From Micrasema longulum (lineage: Eukaryota > Arthropoda > Insecta > Trichoptera > Brachycentridae): a DNA stretch of 64,000 bases. Below are positions 11,601-22,049 of this stretch, piece after piece; the stretch's first letter is position 1; every line of letters starts with the position of its first letter. Location: contig JAGVSM010001360.1 in NCBI GenBank assembly GCA_022494885.1, forward strand, positions 62,001-126,000. Reading direction: 5' to 3'. Made by a program: the position numbers and the translations under genes. Under the pieces are notes generated by a model. That model had not been told where the DNA came from. It saw nothing but the letters and a program-made list of their open reading frames with translations, and made no database searches.

Positions 11601-14600
11601 TTACACAATGAGTTTTTCTGGGTTGTTACACCGTGAGTCGTTTTGGATCGCACTACAGAGTCTATCGTCAGAGTTGTATGTGATGTTAAAATGTGATCCA
11701 AAACGTCAGAAAGGAGAGCAAACGACACACGGCATAGCAACCCAAAAAAGTTCACTGTGCCTCCAAATGAAAGCGTGATGTTAGTAATACACGATAAAGA
11801 AGGCCATTCAGTAATCTCAACCAGTTTTCAACAATTTAGGATTTGTTCAGTTGTTTTTGGCATATGTAACCATGTTATAAAAATATTTTTAGTTTTATTA
11901 GTAATAATTACCTGTAAACTGAAACTGTGAAGAAAATAACGAAGAGTAGCAGGAGCTGTCTCTTGAATACTTTTCTGTCTCTTATAGCTTCCACCGCAGA
12001 GCACAACAATGGGATGAGATTAATCCCCATCACAGTAGGAAAGCCGATAGCAAAATACCAATACCTGCAAATATTCATTTACTAACATTATACATAAGAA
12101 AAAGACTCTCAGGTGGACATTCAGGAGGCAGAAGAAAGGTCGGTAAACCGAGGCTGCGACGGAAAGATGACGTAAAAAAATATGCATTCTAACTACTGGA
12201 AGGTTGCAGCAGATGGCAGAAGTTGGAGGCAAAAGTTAATGGAAGCCAAGGCTCGATATTTATTTGACAATTGTAGTCTGAATTACTTTACGGACTGTTT
12301 AACCCGTCACGTAATGCAGACTGTAAACATAAGTTAGAAATTAATTAATAGAAAGCAGATAGCTGCTCAACTGCCGATATGTACAGAAAATAGATCCATA
12401 TTATCCGCAGAAGCCGTATTCATCAATCGAATATCCCTATTAATAGGTGAATTCTGACTTGCATTTGTACGGCTTCCGAGTGTGTAAAACAGTGCATGAA
12501 ATCTCGCTCTAGTATAATTATTGGGAACATACAAACTGATCTCTTTCAGTATATTTGGATTATATACATATACTTCCAGAAATCAGCTTATAGAAATGTT
12601 TCGAGATTCGAGGGTTTTGTAATCCAGCATCCCTGCTAGAAATAATGATGGATACAAAAATGGAAAATAATTATTTCCTTTAAGATATGAATATCGCAAA
12701 AATCGCTTTTGAACCTTTTCTATTTCAAGGATGTGGTTTGATTCAGATATGAGCTGTAGTGCCATTGAAGGAGAAGAAGATACGTAAGAATGACAAACAT
12801 TCATTTACATCACGTGATATTGGGGAGTATGGCTTTATCCCACTGCATTCCTCTTAGGCATGCTGGGGACCAACAGTTTGCAACTTAGAAGGGATGTGTT
12901 CATACTGATTTATTTTTTCAGGCTGATAAGAGGTTATATTGAGAACTTGGCCATTTTGGAGTCACAGATTTAATATTCCGGATAAATACTTCCATCAACG
13001 TCAACACAGACTGTTTTACGTCAAGGCTTCCAGAACCAACCTGCCTTTGTCAGGCAGCTCAACATGATCATTTTGGAAATCGACATCTTTCACATGTTTA
13101 AGAGGCAAATACTCTTGCTATTGGAGAGTATTGTGCGTTCATGATACCTAGCCATTGCTCAAATCTGCTTAACCTGATATGTTGTTCCAATTTAACACCT
13201 TAAATATGTTACTTTATTTGTAATATTATTTTGGTCCAATGAAAAAATCATTTTAATAATTACAAAACATAAATAACAATCATAATACGTAGAATTCATT
13301 CAACGACACTCATCATACATAAGAATTAAAGATCCAGCCATAGAAATAGATATGGCATCTCACAATTAAATTCATAACTCATATAATATGTATCTTATTA
13401 TTGCCGGGCATAAGAACGGGCATATTGCCGTAAGGCAATTTCTTCCTACCTACTTATTTATTTATTCTTATCTTTGTATAAATAAATAAAAATAAAATCT
13501 TACCATGGTTGACTCCCATAAAAGCTTCCGATTTCATTGATGGCATTTATCTTCAAGAACTCCCATGGAGTAAAGATCAGCTCCCCGTGGAAGTAAGAAT
13601 CCAGGAGTGTGGACAGTCCCAAAATAGAAATACTGAAAATGTATCAGTTTACAATGGATTTAGAAGCATTTTATTTAACAAAATTGTTAATAAAAATAAA
13701 TAACGGCATTGAAGCAATTTTTAGGGAAAGGAATATGGAAATATAGGCCATTAAAGGTTTATGACCTGTCCTTGGGGGCTGATTTAAGTGTCTACACATG
13801 GTACCATTTGCTGATTTGACAGTCTATAGTAACAACAGCCAATGGTAGGATATAACCCTTTAAATCCCAGACAGAAAAGGATCTTCATCTTTGTTTACAT
13901 ATTTATCAATTTTTATTCTACAACTTCTATTTTAAAAGCTGTGGGTACAAGTAGATCGATGACACACAACCACGCCAAGTTATTTTACCGGAAATCTAAG
14001 GTGCTGATCGAAGAAAGCAACTTAGCATTTTCTGTTTAACACAATACATAATGAAACATTTACAAATTAATTACATGTACACAAATGTATACTTAGCGTA
14101 AATATGACATAATATCACAAATATTAAACTCAAGAAATAAATAAACACATAATTGATTAAAGTGTATCTATAATAAACTGAAGATATTGTGGGTTCTTAA
14201 AACTAGACGTCAAAAATGTAGTGGTGATCAAAATTTTTAACTACAGTTACTTCAACAAGAACCAATATAATTCAATTAAACCATAATAATATTGTTAAAT
14301 CTCTTTAATAAGAGTACAAAGAAGCCTCTAAATATAAAATTTACTAAAAAATAACTTCATTATTTTAAAAACACCAAATCCGCCAAAATTTGAGATGACT
14401 GCTTATAATAGCATTGAGCTAATGATATGTACACAAAATGTCGCCTATTACTGTTTCTCTAACAAGTTCTGTGTGCATCATTGAATTACAAAAATAAAGA
14501 AATATTACCCAATGGGGATGTAGTAGAGGGCGATCAGACGCTTCTTGTTCACAGCTGACACAATATTGTATACGCATAGGGGGAACCAAATAATGGCCGC

Positions 14601-17600
14601 CGTTGGGCGGATTGCGCAGGATAGAGCAGCCAAGCAAAGCCAGCCATTGTCTTCTGTAAATTTACACATAATATTGTTCATATTTAAGCCCCCAGTGAAG
14701 CGAGTATTTTAACATTTCACTACAGGGATTGCAATATCACAACTAATGCTAAAATAGAAATGCCATAGCAGTTTTGATTTTTATCTCTACATTATTTGGT
14801 CTTGTCCCTTTCTCTTTGAATACGCAATGGAGTTTTTGACTACTATCAGTAACCCTTTTATAGTTCCTGTCGGATTTACAGGTCTAGTGGATTCATCCCT
14901 TTAAAATCCGGTTGCCTTGGAATCTTTTCACAGAAAAAATATAATCCAGAACATCTCTTCCCCCGATGTTGGTGATCACTGTGGCACAAGCTTCCCTATT
15001 CTGTGCCAAAACGGTTATTTACGACTATAAGAAAATGGAAAAAAAATGTCAGCTCGTAGTGTAGTGGTCAGAGCGTTTGCCTACCATGCGAGAGGTCTTG
15101 GGTTCGATTCCTAACATGGTTGATATGAAATATTTATTTAAAAGGGTGTTTTTACACCAGAATATTATAAGTCCCTGGACTGGCACCTGAAGCGTACGAC
15201 TGATCATCTTACCTTCATCTAACAAAAAAAAATATCAAGATACGCTGCAATTGGTGTACCAGTGCAGTGCCCTATGCACCATTTGATCACCCTCATAACG
15301 GTGTGATCACGGCAGATAACAAGAGGATGAAAGGCGAGTTTCTGGCACCTCCAAACCAGAGCCAACCAGCTAAGGGAAGGTAACCCTGACAGAAAAATCC
15401 ACCAGAGAAGGCAACGAGAAACCATTCTGGTCATATTTTCCCAGGAATCACTATGGCAAGTACATAATGAAGGAGAAATTAAAGAAATACAAATTCTTCA
15501 AAATAAGGCGATGAGGATAATACTCAAAAGAAATATCTATTCCAATGTAGAAAGAATGCACAAAGAAATTGGCTTGCTCACAGTAAAGCAGCAAATTAAA
15601 TATAATGTAGCAATTTTTATACATAAAATAATTAAGGGAATGAATAAAATAAAAACAATAATAAAATTTAACCAACAATGTCATACATATGAAACAAGGG
15701 ATAAAAAAAAAGATAAGATTACCAATGAGGAGAAAAACAGAATCTCAAAACTCACTGTACAAGGGATTGAAGCTGTACAATGAGTTACCTAAAGAAATAA
15801 AAGAGATTAAAATATTAAAAATTAATTTGAAAAAATGTCATTGAGAAATTTTGATAAAAAAATTGTAATGTTATTAAAAGTTTATATTAGTTCTTAAGAT
15901 GTTATGAACTAACTTAATAAAGCATAAATAAATAACAAGCAGTAACAGTTGTCCTGGCCTCGGAGTAGTGCAGGACCAAATTGCTTTCGCTGTAGTGATC
16001 TCCAACGTCGGGGAGACTTGATAAGGCGCCGCAAGAAGATGCACCATTAAGTGCGGAAAGGGAATGATGATGATGAAGAAAATGATCCCCAAATTTTAAT
16101 ATTTAAGTAAATCGTAAAAACGCAAATACTAAATAAAAACCATACTTTTAAATTTTATTTAATGTCAATCCTGCCAGCAATCAAACCCAGAACCTAAAGC
16201 AAAGTAAGGGAATGCACCAAACAGTAAACTATGAGGTGGATTTATCTTTACTCGATTTCCTTTTTCAAAATGTTTACCCGAGTAGCCATCGAGTCAAAAG
16301 CACTCATCCAGAATTCTGATTTTATTTCACACATAGAATTGCATTCTATATTCCGCTCTGACGCAAAGATAAGGGAAAGTTTTTTACACAAAAAAAATGT
16401 TGCCTTCATAGGCGGCTCCTGACCAAAAACACTGGGAGTGCATTTCTTTACATTTTGTACATAAGATTATTCGTACATATTTTTACTTGGCAGTGCATTG
16501 CACTTATCCGTCTCTAGTTGTGTATTTATTGCTCGAGGTCGTTAATTGTAATCGAATCATGCAAGTTTATTTACTTCGGGTTCAATTACAGACTTACTGG
16601 GACGATTGGGTTGGAAGGGGAATCTAGCCAGAGCGATGGTGATCAGGGCAGACTCTGCACTGTTGACCAGCGTCCTGGAAGCCGTGTAGAACCAGAACCA
16701 CTGTGAGACGATCAGAAACAGGGCCCACTTGTGGTTGCCGCTCCACTTGTACAGGGAATAGTCCGCAGCCGCACTCAGCAGCGCTTGGAGGATACGCGGA
16801 AGAAGGATCTAGAAGGCAAATTATAATTCATTTACAAAAACATATTTTTCTATGTATCCGTACATAAGAATATATATTTTTTAAATATATCTTCTTCTTT
16901 TCATTATCAGCTCCTAAGTGGAGCATGTGGACATCGCCAAACGCCGCCAGGGGACCCTATCACCGGCATGTCAATCCCGCGTCCCTTAGTTCCGCCGAAA
17001 GCACATGAAATTTTGAGAATAAATATGAAGTGATAAAAGAATGGATTCAGCAAACTCCGGTGACAACTGTCATCAAGTGGAGGCGATAAGGTTGGCCAGA
17101 TCATATAATGCAGATGCCTCCTGAGAGCTTTAACCAGGCTGCCTGCTTCATCAGGTTCTCGACGTCCGCTGCTGACTGTTTGTCGGCAGTTTATATCAGA
17201 ACGACGAGACGCGAACCCGACTTGGGAGGATGCTCAGGAGCTGGCAGACAACAGATATGCTAGGCTCTTTGTGGACACCATATGCTTAAACTAGGGAGCG
17301 GATATGGAGTGACGATGATGAATTATTTAAACTTATCTAATAGTTTTTGACTCGATGCAGGTTTTTACCTAACAAGCTGAAATGTAAACCTAAACCGACC
17401 CTAGGAAATAATTATTTTGTATATTGAAATAATTTATTTTTTATTGGAATTAAAAAATACATAAAAATATCAAAAAAGAATAGTTCTGTTACCATAATTG
17501 ACATACACGTGAAAACTGCCATAGACAGTCTTTTTTACTCCACAATGCGTTTTGAACTGAAATGTTGACGCGACATCGCCTTTTTGCAGAACATAATTTG

Positions 17601-18314
17601 AAACTATCATTCTATGAAGCATACCATCTCTATTTAATTATACCTCAGTGGTGGTAAGTTGATTTTTTCTATTTATGTATACAGTTTACTGAATAAAGAT
17701 GTTTTCAATGTGGACATGTTGAAATTTTTAAAGGTGATTTACTAAGCCTTATAACCTCAAACATTGGTTTGAAAATAACTTAATAAATACCAATTTATTT
17801 ACAACCAAAAAACATTTTATTATGGTGTCTGAACCTTCACAATTATTAAAAACGCAAGATTTTATATCAAAACATGATATTCAGTTGTTTTTCTATTTTC
17901 CCTCCATTTTGAATCGGTTCTGTCATAACAAAACAATTCATCTTTACGGATTGAGATTAAGTATTGAGGCAATGAAAGATCGTGTAAGATGTCGAAATCC
18001 GATGAATTATCATAAATCTAATTGAAAATATATATTACCAGAAGTTCAGCGCAATCGATGGTCAACAAATCCAGAACTTTATAGACGCCGGCAATTATTA
18101 AAGGATGCAAATAGCTTCTTATTCCATTCGTCCATTCCCAGGTCAGGTGCCCATAGCCAAACACCAACTTATGGGCGACTTCCAAGCTCTGCCAGTACTC
18201 ATCAGGCACATACCAGGTCTGAACTAAGAATACTGAAGCCAATCTCACTGCTATTAAAAAGCCAAGAACGTGGAATTGCGTCAAACTCGACACGACGCCC
18301 ATCTTTACGAGCAT
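5535..18314 (-). CDS. PIGB: GPI mannosyltransferase 3 (PIG-B), nine coding exons
   Basis: ER membrane enzyme of family GT22 that transfers the third, alpha-1,2-linked mannose from dolichyl-phosphate-mannose to the GPI anchor precursor. Coding exons on the minus strand: 18314-18039, 16808-16598, 14653-14509, 13632-13504, 12064-11912, 11249-11148, 8618-8433, 7945-7684 and 5603-5535. All junctions are GT-AG and phases agree throughout (1,533 nt, 510 residues plus stop), close to the human length of about 554. Family marks: a hydrophobic segment at residues 16-33 followed by WYVPDEYWQSLEVAH with the acidic pair D38-E39; SCAIRPTAAIIW in exon 3; HKEFRFI at 309-315; and the conserved C-terminal domain in exon 8 (RFLSCEP, LPSHLITFDKL). 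The first in-frame Met after an acceptor at 18327 is taken as the start; Met5 is an alternative. It is divergently placed relative to bon, about 4.6 kb away. Several transposon fragments sit in its introns. Exon 9 is the least certain part. Confidence 0.94.
5641..6215. mobile_element. MITE in the last PIGB intron
   Basis: Inverted tips GGGGGGCGATTAC at 5641 and GTAATCGCCCCCC ending 6215. The right part (GATGTAGATAGCGTTCGTAA) resembles the 1.05-kb element at 40806. Its left tip lies 37 bp upstream of the last PIGB acceptor. Confidence 0.65.
6216..7530. other. PIGB intron 8, no recognisable gene
   Basis: AT-rich sequence. Apart from a TTATAGGGCTTATGATCCGT block near 6340 that resembles type H MITEs, nothing is recognised; the short open frames near 7000 have no coding signature. 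Confidence 0.5.
7531..7651 (-). pseudogene. 3' fragment of the same LINE family
   Basis: The minus strand encodes CMRKCINVEEARSVCRDRV and IWRSILSAYPYEETA followed by TGA, the extreme C terminus of the family. It lies just outside PIGB exon 8 in the last intron. Confidence 0.75.
7684..7945 (-). CDS. PIGB: PIGB coding exon 8
   Basis: 262 nt between acceptor CTTCCAG and donor GTAAGT. It encodes HLHVNIPIRFLSCEPNLDGK, then YRDEAEQFYRDP and LPSHLITFDKL, the conserved C-terminal region of PIG-B. It ends in phase 0. Read through the donor, the frame would close after about 11 more codons, so a short alternative end is possible. Confidence 0.93.
7975..8092 (-). mobile_element. SINE family 1, eroded fragment in PIGB intron
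   Basis: Minus-strand remnant of the 3' half: GATCATC-like, ACCTTCTTGTG-like and CACCATCGGGTG blocks are recognisable against intact copies. Confidence 0.5.
8433..8618 (-). CDS. PIGB: PIGB coding exon 7
   Basis: 186 nt between acceptor ATTTCAG and donor GTACAG. It has a membrane segment (YLVFAIILLGNIIPIGYV) followed by the start of the C-terminal domain, ending FLFLMPCHSTPLYR (family motif MPCHSTPYYS). Confidence 0.92.
9190..9800 (-). mobile_element. LINE fragment in a PIGB intron
   Basis: The minus strand encodes FHTSHGQNSFVFKGVKNYNY and LSNELKTIKNNISINKFKVN, the closing part of an RT protein. The 3' UTR contains CTCTCCAAGCACAAGAG; the inverse form of this motif recurs near 63210. Confidence 0.7.
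9923..10460. mobile_element. 538-bp MITE in a PIGB intron
   Basis: Inverted tips of about 36 bp with a few mismatches: ATAGTCCTTAAAAT and GATTAGAATGACAG at the left, CTGTCATTCTAATCAT and ATTTTAAGGACTAT at the right. It is flanked by T/A. The interior is AT-rich and non-coding. Confidence 0.75.
10524..10845. repeat. dispersed repeat shared with 30701-31000
   Basis: TGTATCGTATTGTCATTACT, TTTTTTAAGTTTTGTATTT, a CCGTGCCGTCACGAG block, GATTGGTTGATT and TCTAATTTTTACTGCATG occur in the same order in both places. A piece also lies near 63630. Confidence 0.6.
10860..11135 (+). mobile_element. LINE fragment in a PIGB intron
   Basis: GIIGWGGINKLILKPPESAQ, KSIIKII and ELGVVDIRELYVYRIIMYAK follow RT C-terminal order with two stops. 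It ends close to PIGB exon 6. Confidence 0.72.
11148..11249 (-). CDS. PIGB: PIGB coding exon 6
   Basis: 102 nt between acceptor TTTTTAG and donor GTAAGC. It encodes FLPHKEFRFILSLVPIATF; HKEFRF is among the most conserved motifs of the GT22 family. Confidence 0.93.
11912..12064 (-). CDS. PIGB: PIGB coding exon 5
   Basis: 153 nt between acceptor TTTGCAG and donor GTAATT. It begins with YWYFAIGFPTVMG, completing the PWYWYF motif from exon 4, and carries two hydrophobic segments separated by a basic loop (RDRKVFKRQ). Confidence 0.92.
12100..12310 (+). mobile_element. possible retroelement tail
   Basis: Shifting frames give GKPRLRRKDDVKKY and WKVAADGRSWRQKLMEAKAR, like the end of RT polyproteins. 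It is short and broken, so this is tentative. Confidence 0.4.
12545..12840 (-). mobile_element. LINE fragment in a PIGB intron
   Basis: The minus frame SNHILEIEKVQKRFLRYSYL continues to FPFLYPSLFLAGMLDYKTLE, a typical stretch just after the RT domain. Confidence 0.7.
13504..13632 (-). CDS. PIGB: PIGB coding exon 4
   Basis: 129 nt between acceptor TTTTCAG and donor GTAAGA. It encodes a lumenal segment ending INAINEIGSFYGSQPW, the counterpart of the family FYGSHPWHWY motif, which is split by the following intron. Confidence 0.92.
14509..14653 (-). CDS. PIGB: PIGB coding exon 3
   Basis: 145 nt between acceptor TTTACAG and donor GTAATA. It encodes KDNGWLCLAALSCAIRPTAA and a hydrophobic run; the RPTA motif is a hallmark of the PIG-B/ALG9/ALG12/SMP3 family. 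It enters in phase 1 and leaves in phase 2. Confidence 0.92.
15051..15281 (+). mobile_element. SINE family 1, copy in PIGB intron
   Basis: The best preserved head: GTAGTGTAGTGGTCAGAGCG, TTTGCCTACCATGCGAGA and B box GGTTCGATTCC. The body matches copy 1; the ATG-repeat tail is cut off at the end. Confidence 0.8.
15430..15937 (+). mobile_element. LINE fragment, family 3
   Basis: The frame WQVHNEGEIKEIQILQNKAM continues to GLLTVKQQIKYNVAIFIHKI and on to a stop at 15781; YNELPKEIKEIK follows in another frame, then the tail TTAATAAAGCATAAATAAAT. It lies antisense in a PIGB intron. Confidence 0.8.
15945..16085 (+). mobile_element. LINE 3' end sharing the SINE family 1 tail
   Basis: GTGATCTCCAACGTCGGGGA and GACTTGATAAGGCGCC resemble the end of an RT-type LINE. 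The last 35 bases (GGAAAGGGAATGATGATGAT) equal the SINE family 1 tail. Confidence 0.5.
16598..16808 (-). CDS. PIGB: PIGB coding exon 2
   Basis: Acceptor TTCTAG and donor GTAAGT bound 211 nt that enter in phase 0 and leave in phase 1. It encodes residues 93-162 (starting ILLPRILQALLSAAADYSLY), including the conserved stretch SRTLVNSAESALITIALARF typical of GT22 mannosyltransferases. Confidence 0.93.
16905..17330 (+). other. decayed coding-like stretch in PIGB intron 1
   Basis: Broken frames include WPDHIMQMPPESFNQAAC and NPTWEDAQELADNRYARLFV, ending TGACGATGATGAATT. It is GC-richer than its surroundings and looks like a retroelement tail, but I cannot name the family. Confidence 0.35.
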
Positions 18315-18326
18315 ACCAGCGTAATC
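18039..18326 (-). CDS. PIGB: PIGB first coding exon
   Basis: The exon follows a polypyrimidine acceptor ending TTGCAG at 18327 and ends at donor GTAATA (18038). It encodes residues 1-92: the first membrane segment and the lumenal catalytic loop with WYVPDEYWQ and TWEWTNGIRSYLHP. Four in-frame codons lie between the acceptor and the first Met (18314), so a 5' non-coding exon probably lies upstream. It ends in phase 0. Confidence 0.93.
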
Positions 18327-18733
18327 CTGCAATAAAAAACATTTTATAAGAACCGAGTGTATATTTGTAATTCAATATCGTTTACCTCGACACAGTTTAA
18401 CGCTCATAACTGTAACGTAAAACTTAAACAGGTTATTATCACTTGAAAAACCTAAAGGATTATAATGAGTTTTAGCTTAAAATTATAAATGTTATTACAC
18501 GCTACGAAGAAGTTATTTTCTCTTCAGATAAAAACACAACTAAAAATAATCCCCCACGACGATAGTTTTAAACGCGAAATCGTGAATTAAAAATTAAAAG
18601 AATGGACAAATTATAAAATATATAAACGTTCTATCAATAAGAGCAAATATTTGCAGAGGTTTTTATTGAATTGTGTCAATATTTGTATTTTATTTTTAAA
18701 TAACTTCACAACTATAACCTAAAATTTACTTAC

Positions 18734-18830
18734 GCGACAAATCACGACAAATTTTGGAAGCGTCTATTTTTTATTGTAGCGACAGTACCGACAACTTATA
18801 AAACTTTCTTAGTTATGTTTTACTTATTGT
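18734..18830 (-). other. PIGB: candidate 5' non-coding exon of PIGB
   Basis: A good donor, GTAAGTAAAT, begins at 18733 on the minus strand about 400 bp upstream of the first coding exon, and no in-frame ATG is needed from it. The 5' limit is arbitrary. This is inference from the splice motif alone. Confidence 0.25.
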
Positions 18831-18890
18831 CTATGAAATAAAAAACAAACTGCTGTTTTTAGTTTGGTATTGTTTTTCATAGGGGAGACC

Positions 18891-19012
18891 GGGGCTGGTA
18901 TTCTGAACGGAATTGCGCGCGAAGAGATCGCTCTGTTAGCGTGTATTTAGTGCTTAAAGATGCGTTATAAATGTGTTTTCTACGCGTGTTTTTGCGTTTA
19001 GAATACCACCCC
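18891..19012. mobile_element. short type B MITE upstream of PIGB
   Basis: Tips GGGGCTGGTATTCTGAACGG and the inverse of GGGGTGGTATTCTAAACG; the 122-bp interior (GCGCGCGAAGAGATCGCTCT) matches the copy at 52365 in the opposite orientation. Confidence 0.8.
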
Positions 19013-19597
19013 AGGGATGAAATTATCAACTTTCAATTTTGTGTTCATACCTTTCGTTTGCTTATAGTTGTTTTTTCTTATCAAAAATTTTTTTTTCTTA
19101 GTTTAGATTTTTTTAATTTGATGATTAAAAAGAATACTAATTATGCAAACGACGGTAACCATCCCGGCCCCTAGGGATATTTCCCTATTTTGATAAACAT
19201 AGCTCAGCTTACTATTAGTGCAACCCACCTGAGCCCAAAGTAGGCGCTCTAAACACTGCACCCACTTTGCACCACACACGAAAACAGCTCAACAAAAATA
19301 AAACAGGAATATTCTGTATATTCTTTACGTTTTTTTTCATTTTATACTTTTTTGGGAGCTTTTTTTCGGGTTAATATTCAGTTCATCATTGAGCACAGAT
19401 CTTTTAGCTGATGTGGCCTACCGTTTTTTTATTTCTTCTTCCTGAATTTCAAACTTTTTTGGGTGTCTGTCATTATTGCCAATTTCCTTCATATCCTTCC
19501 CATTCCATTGTTTTTGCGGGATCCTGCTTTTGACATGGGTTCAATATTGTAGAAAAAAAACTATTGTTTTCCTTTGCTTGGCTTGCTATGAATATTT

Positions 19598-19862
19598 TGC
19601 TCACTTAAAAGTTTAAATGTTGAACTATGTGAAGTAATTGAAGAAGTAGATAGAACTGCTAAATCGATCTATTATATTGATATAGTGTCCAGTCTAGATG
19701 AAGTAAATGGAACAAATGAGTTACAAATCATATTCAGTGGGTAAGCAACATTCACACATGACGTAGATGGCATTGTAGGATTAGCTGTTAAAGCAATCAG
19801 CACGGGCAATTGAATAGTCGAGATTTATGAAAATGAAAGGGTATCAACTGTTAGAGTAGAAT
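19598..19862 (+). pseudogene. unidentified decayed coding stretch
   Basis: One frame stays protein-like for about 88 codons: VIEEVDRTAKSIYYIDIVSS, LDEVNGTNELQIIFSG, stop, ATFTHDVDGIVGLAVKAIST, stop, IVEIYENERVSTVRVE, stop. I do not recognise the family. It lies between PIGB and bon, beside a LINE. Confidence 0.4.
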
Positions 19863-20008
19863 AATCTTAGAAGCAGAAGCATCTCGGGCGTTGCCAGTCT
19901 CTATAAGTTTTCCTTTTTTAAGATTAGGTATTCAATTCTATTGATATGGCCCTCTATTCTTTCTACCTGCATCTACAAGTTGTTATTAAAACAAATATAA
20001 AAAATAAC

Positions 20009-21241
20009 TTATTTATTTATTTATTTATTTATTTATTGATTTACACGCCCAATGGGCTTTTACATATTTTAGAAATTACATTTAAGTGCAGCAGTGAAAC
20101 ATAAGTATGTAAATTTGGTAAAAATAAAAGATAACATAAGAAAAGCTAAAAGATACAATAATAAGTAAAAATCAGGAAATGTACCAACATAGGTATATGG
20201 TACATAGAAAAATATTTAAAAAATTTACATATGAAAACATACACGCATACATATACATACATATAAGTTTATACATTATTAAAGAGATACATGAGAAAAA
20301 GAAATAGTAAAAAAATAAAAATATTAAGAAATTTTACACAAATTAATTTATAACCTTTTGAATACTAAACCTATATTTATATAAAGACAGACAAAATATA
20401 TCAACTTCACCATACTCGTTACCTAGCCGGTGTAGTCTAGGTATTGGTGAATTGTAATAATAATTGTGACTGCCAGGAGATTCAAAGAATAACGTTAGCT
20501 GCCGAGTATTTCGAAGAGGTACTTTCAAGCTGATAACACTAGTTAATTCCGGGACGTCCAATACGCCATTCGCTATTTTATATAAATTTAATAAGTCATT
20601 TATAATTCTTCTTTTACATAGAGTTGACATATTTAGTGTACATAATAAATTATCATAATCAATATTTTCAGCGGGTATATTAAGTTTGTAATTGATGAAT
20701 CTAAGGAATTTACGTTATACTCTTTCTAACTTTAAAATATGAACATTGTAATAAGGTGACCAAATTGTTGAATTGAATTCTAAATTACTTCTAACCAAGG
20801 CAGTAAATAGCACTTTGAGGGTAGTGATGGAATTAAAATCCTTTACGGTTCGCTGCAAATATCCAAGACATTTCATTGCCTTATTAGTGATGGTATCAAT
20901 GTGAGGAATAAATGTCAATTTTTCGTCAAAAACTATCCCCAAATCCTTTATTTGAGTAACTCTTCCCAGATTGATATTATTAATGTTGTAATCGAATATT
21001 ATGGGTTTTTTACTTCTTGTAAATGATATTACACAACACTTGTCGACATTTAAATAAAGTTCATTTTTCTGGCACCAGTTGTACAGCCTTACCAAATTAG
21101 ACTGAAGAACTCCACAATCGGTATCAGAGGTAACAGTTTTTGAAATTTTAAGATCGTCGGCAAAGAGAAGAATGTCTACTTTCTCAAATATCGACACAAT
21201 GTCATTAACAAACCTGATACAAGAAGTTACTAGCATAATCA
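20009..21241 (-). mobile_element. 5'-truncated LINE: reverse transcriptase C-terminal half
   Basis: The minus-strand frame from 21236 reads through LLFADDLKISKTVTSD (the RT catalytic FADD motif), LYNWCQKNELYLNVDKC and VTQIKDLGIVFDEKL. It is closed by one TAA after HILKLERV (20714), then continues in the same frame to 20343. A 3' UTR ends in TAAA-type repeats near 20010. One nonsense change and 5' truncation are the only obvious defects of this part. Confidence 0.9.
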
Positions 21242-21272
21242 GGATGAAAGTAACAACTTGTTACTTTCATCC
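21242..21272. repeat. 15-bp perfect inverted repeat at the LINE 5' junction
   Basis: GGATGAAAGTAACAA and its exact inverse are separated by one base, directly at the truncated 5' end of the LINE at 20009-21241. Confidence 0.85.
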
Positions 21273-21416
21273 CTCATTTTTAATTTCCCGAAATCAGACA
21301 ATTAAATCTCTCAAATGAGAAACGCATAAAGCATTAAAAAAATATATTGCAAACTTACCTTCGTTGTATTTTACTGACACTCATACGATTTACTCACAAT
21401 CGTTCAGCGCAGAGAC

Positions 21417-22049
21417 ACGGACATTACAATGGTAAAAGGAAAGTAGAATAGACGCATACTAGTAGCAGAAATGTTTGTAAAAGAAAAGCAATTATTTTTA
21501 AAACTTGTTTGTTACTTTTGTTCCCGGTCTCCCCTTGTTTTTGTTTATTTATATTTAGTCAATAAACAAACAGTAGCTAAATGTTATCATTAGAAGAATA
21601 AAACTGAATACAAAGGTATTTCAAAATAAAAATGTTGCTTTTGATGCACTATTTTTTAAAAATACGCTAAGGGTAGGCAGGAGAAATAGAACGCCACATC
21701 ACTTTATCTTTATATACGTACCACGTTTATTCACGGACATTACAATGGTAAAAGGAAAGTAGAATAGACGCATACTAGTAGCAGAAATGTTTGTAAAAGA
21801 AAAGCAATTATTTTTAAAACTTGTTTGTTACTTTTGTTCCCGGTCTCCCCTTGTTTTTGTTTATTTATATTTAGTCAATAAACAAACAGTAGCTAAATGT
21901 TATCATTAGAAGAATAAAACTGAATACAAAGGTATTTCAAAATAAAAATGTTGCTTTTGATGCACTATTTTTTTAAAATACGCTAAGGGTAGGCAGGAGA
22001 AATAGAACGCCACATCACTTTATCTTTATATACGTACCACGTTTATTCA
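21417..22049. repeat. 316-bp tandem duplication
   Basis: Positions 21421-21736 are repeated at 21737-22052 with a single visible substitution, in the run between GCACTATTTTTT and AATACGC. Each unit ends with a tail of the LINE family seen at 31011 (minus strand). Confidence 0.93.
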
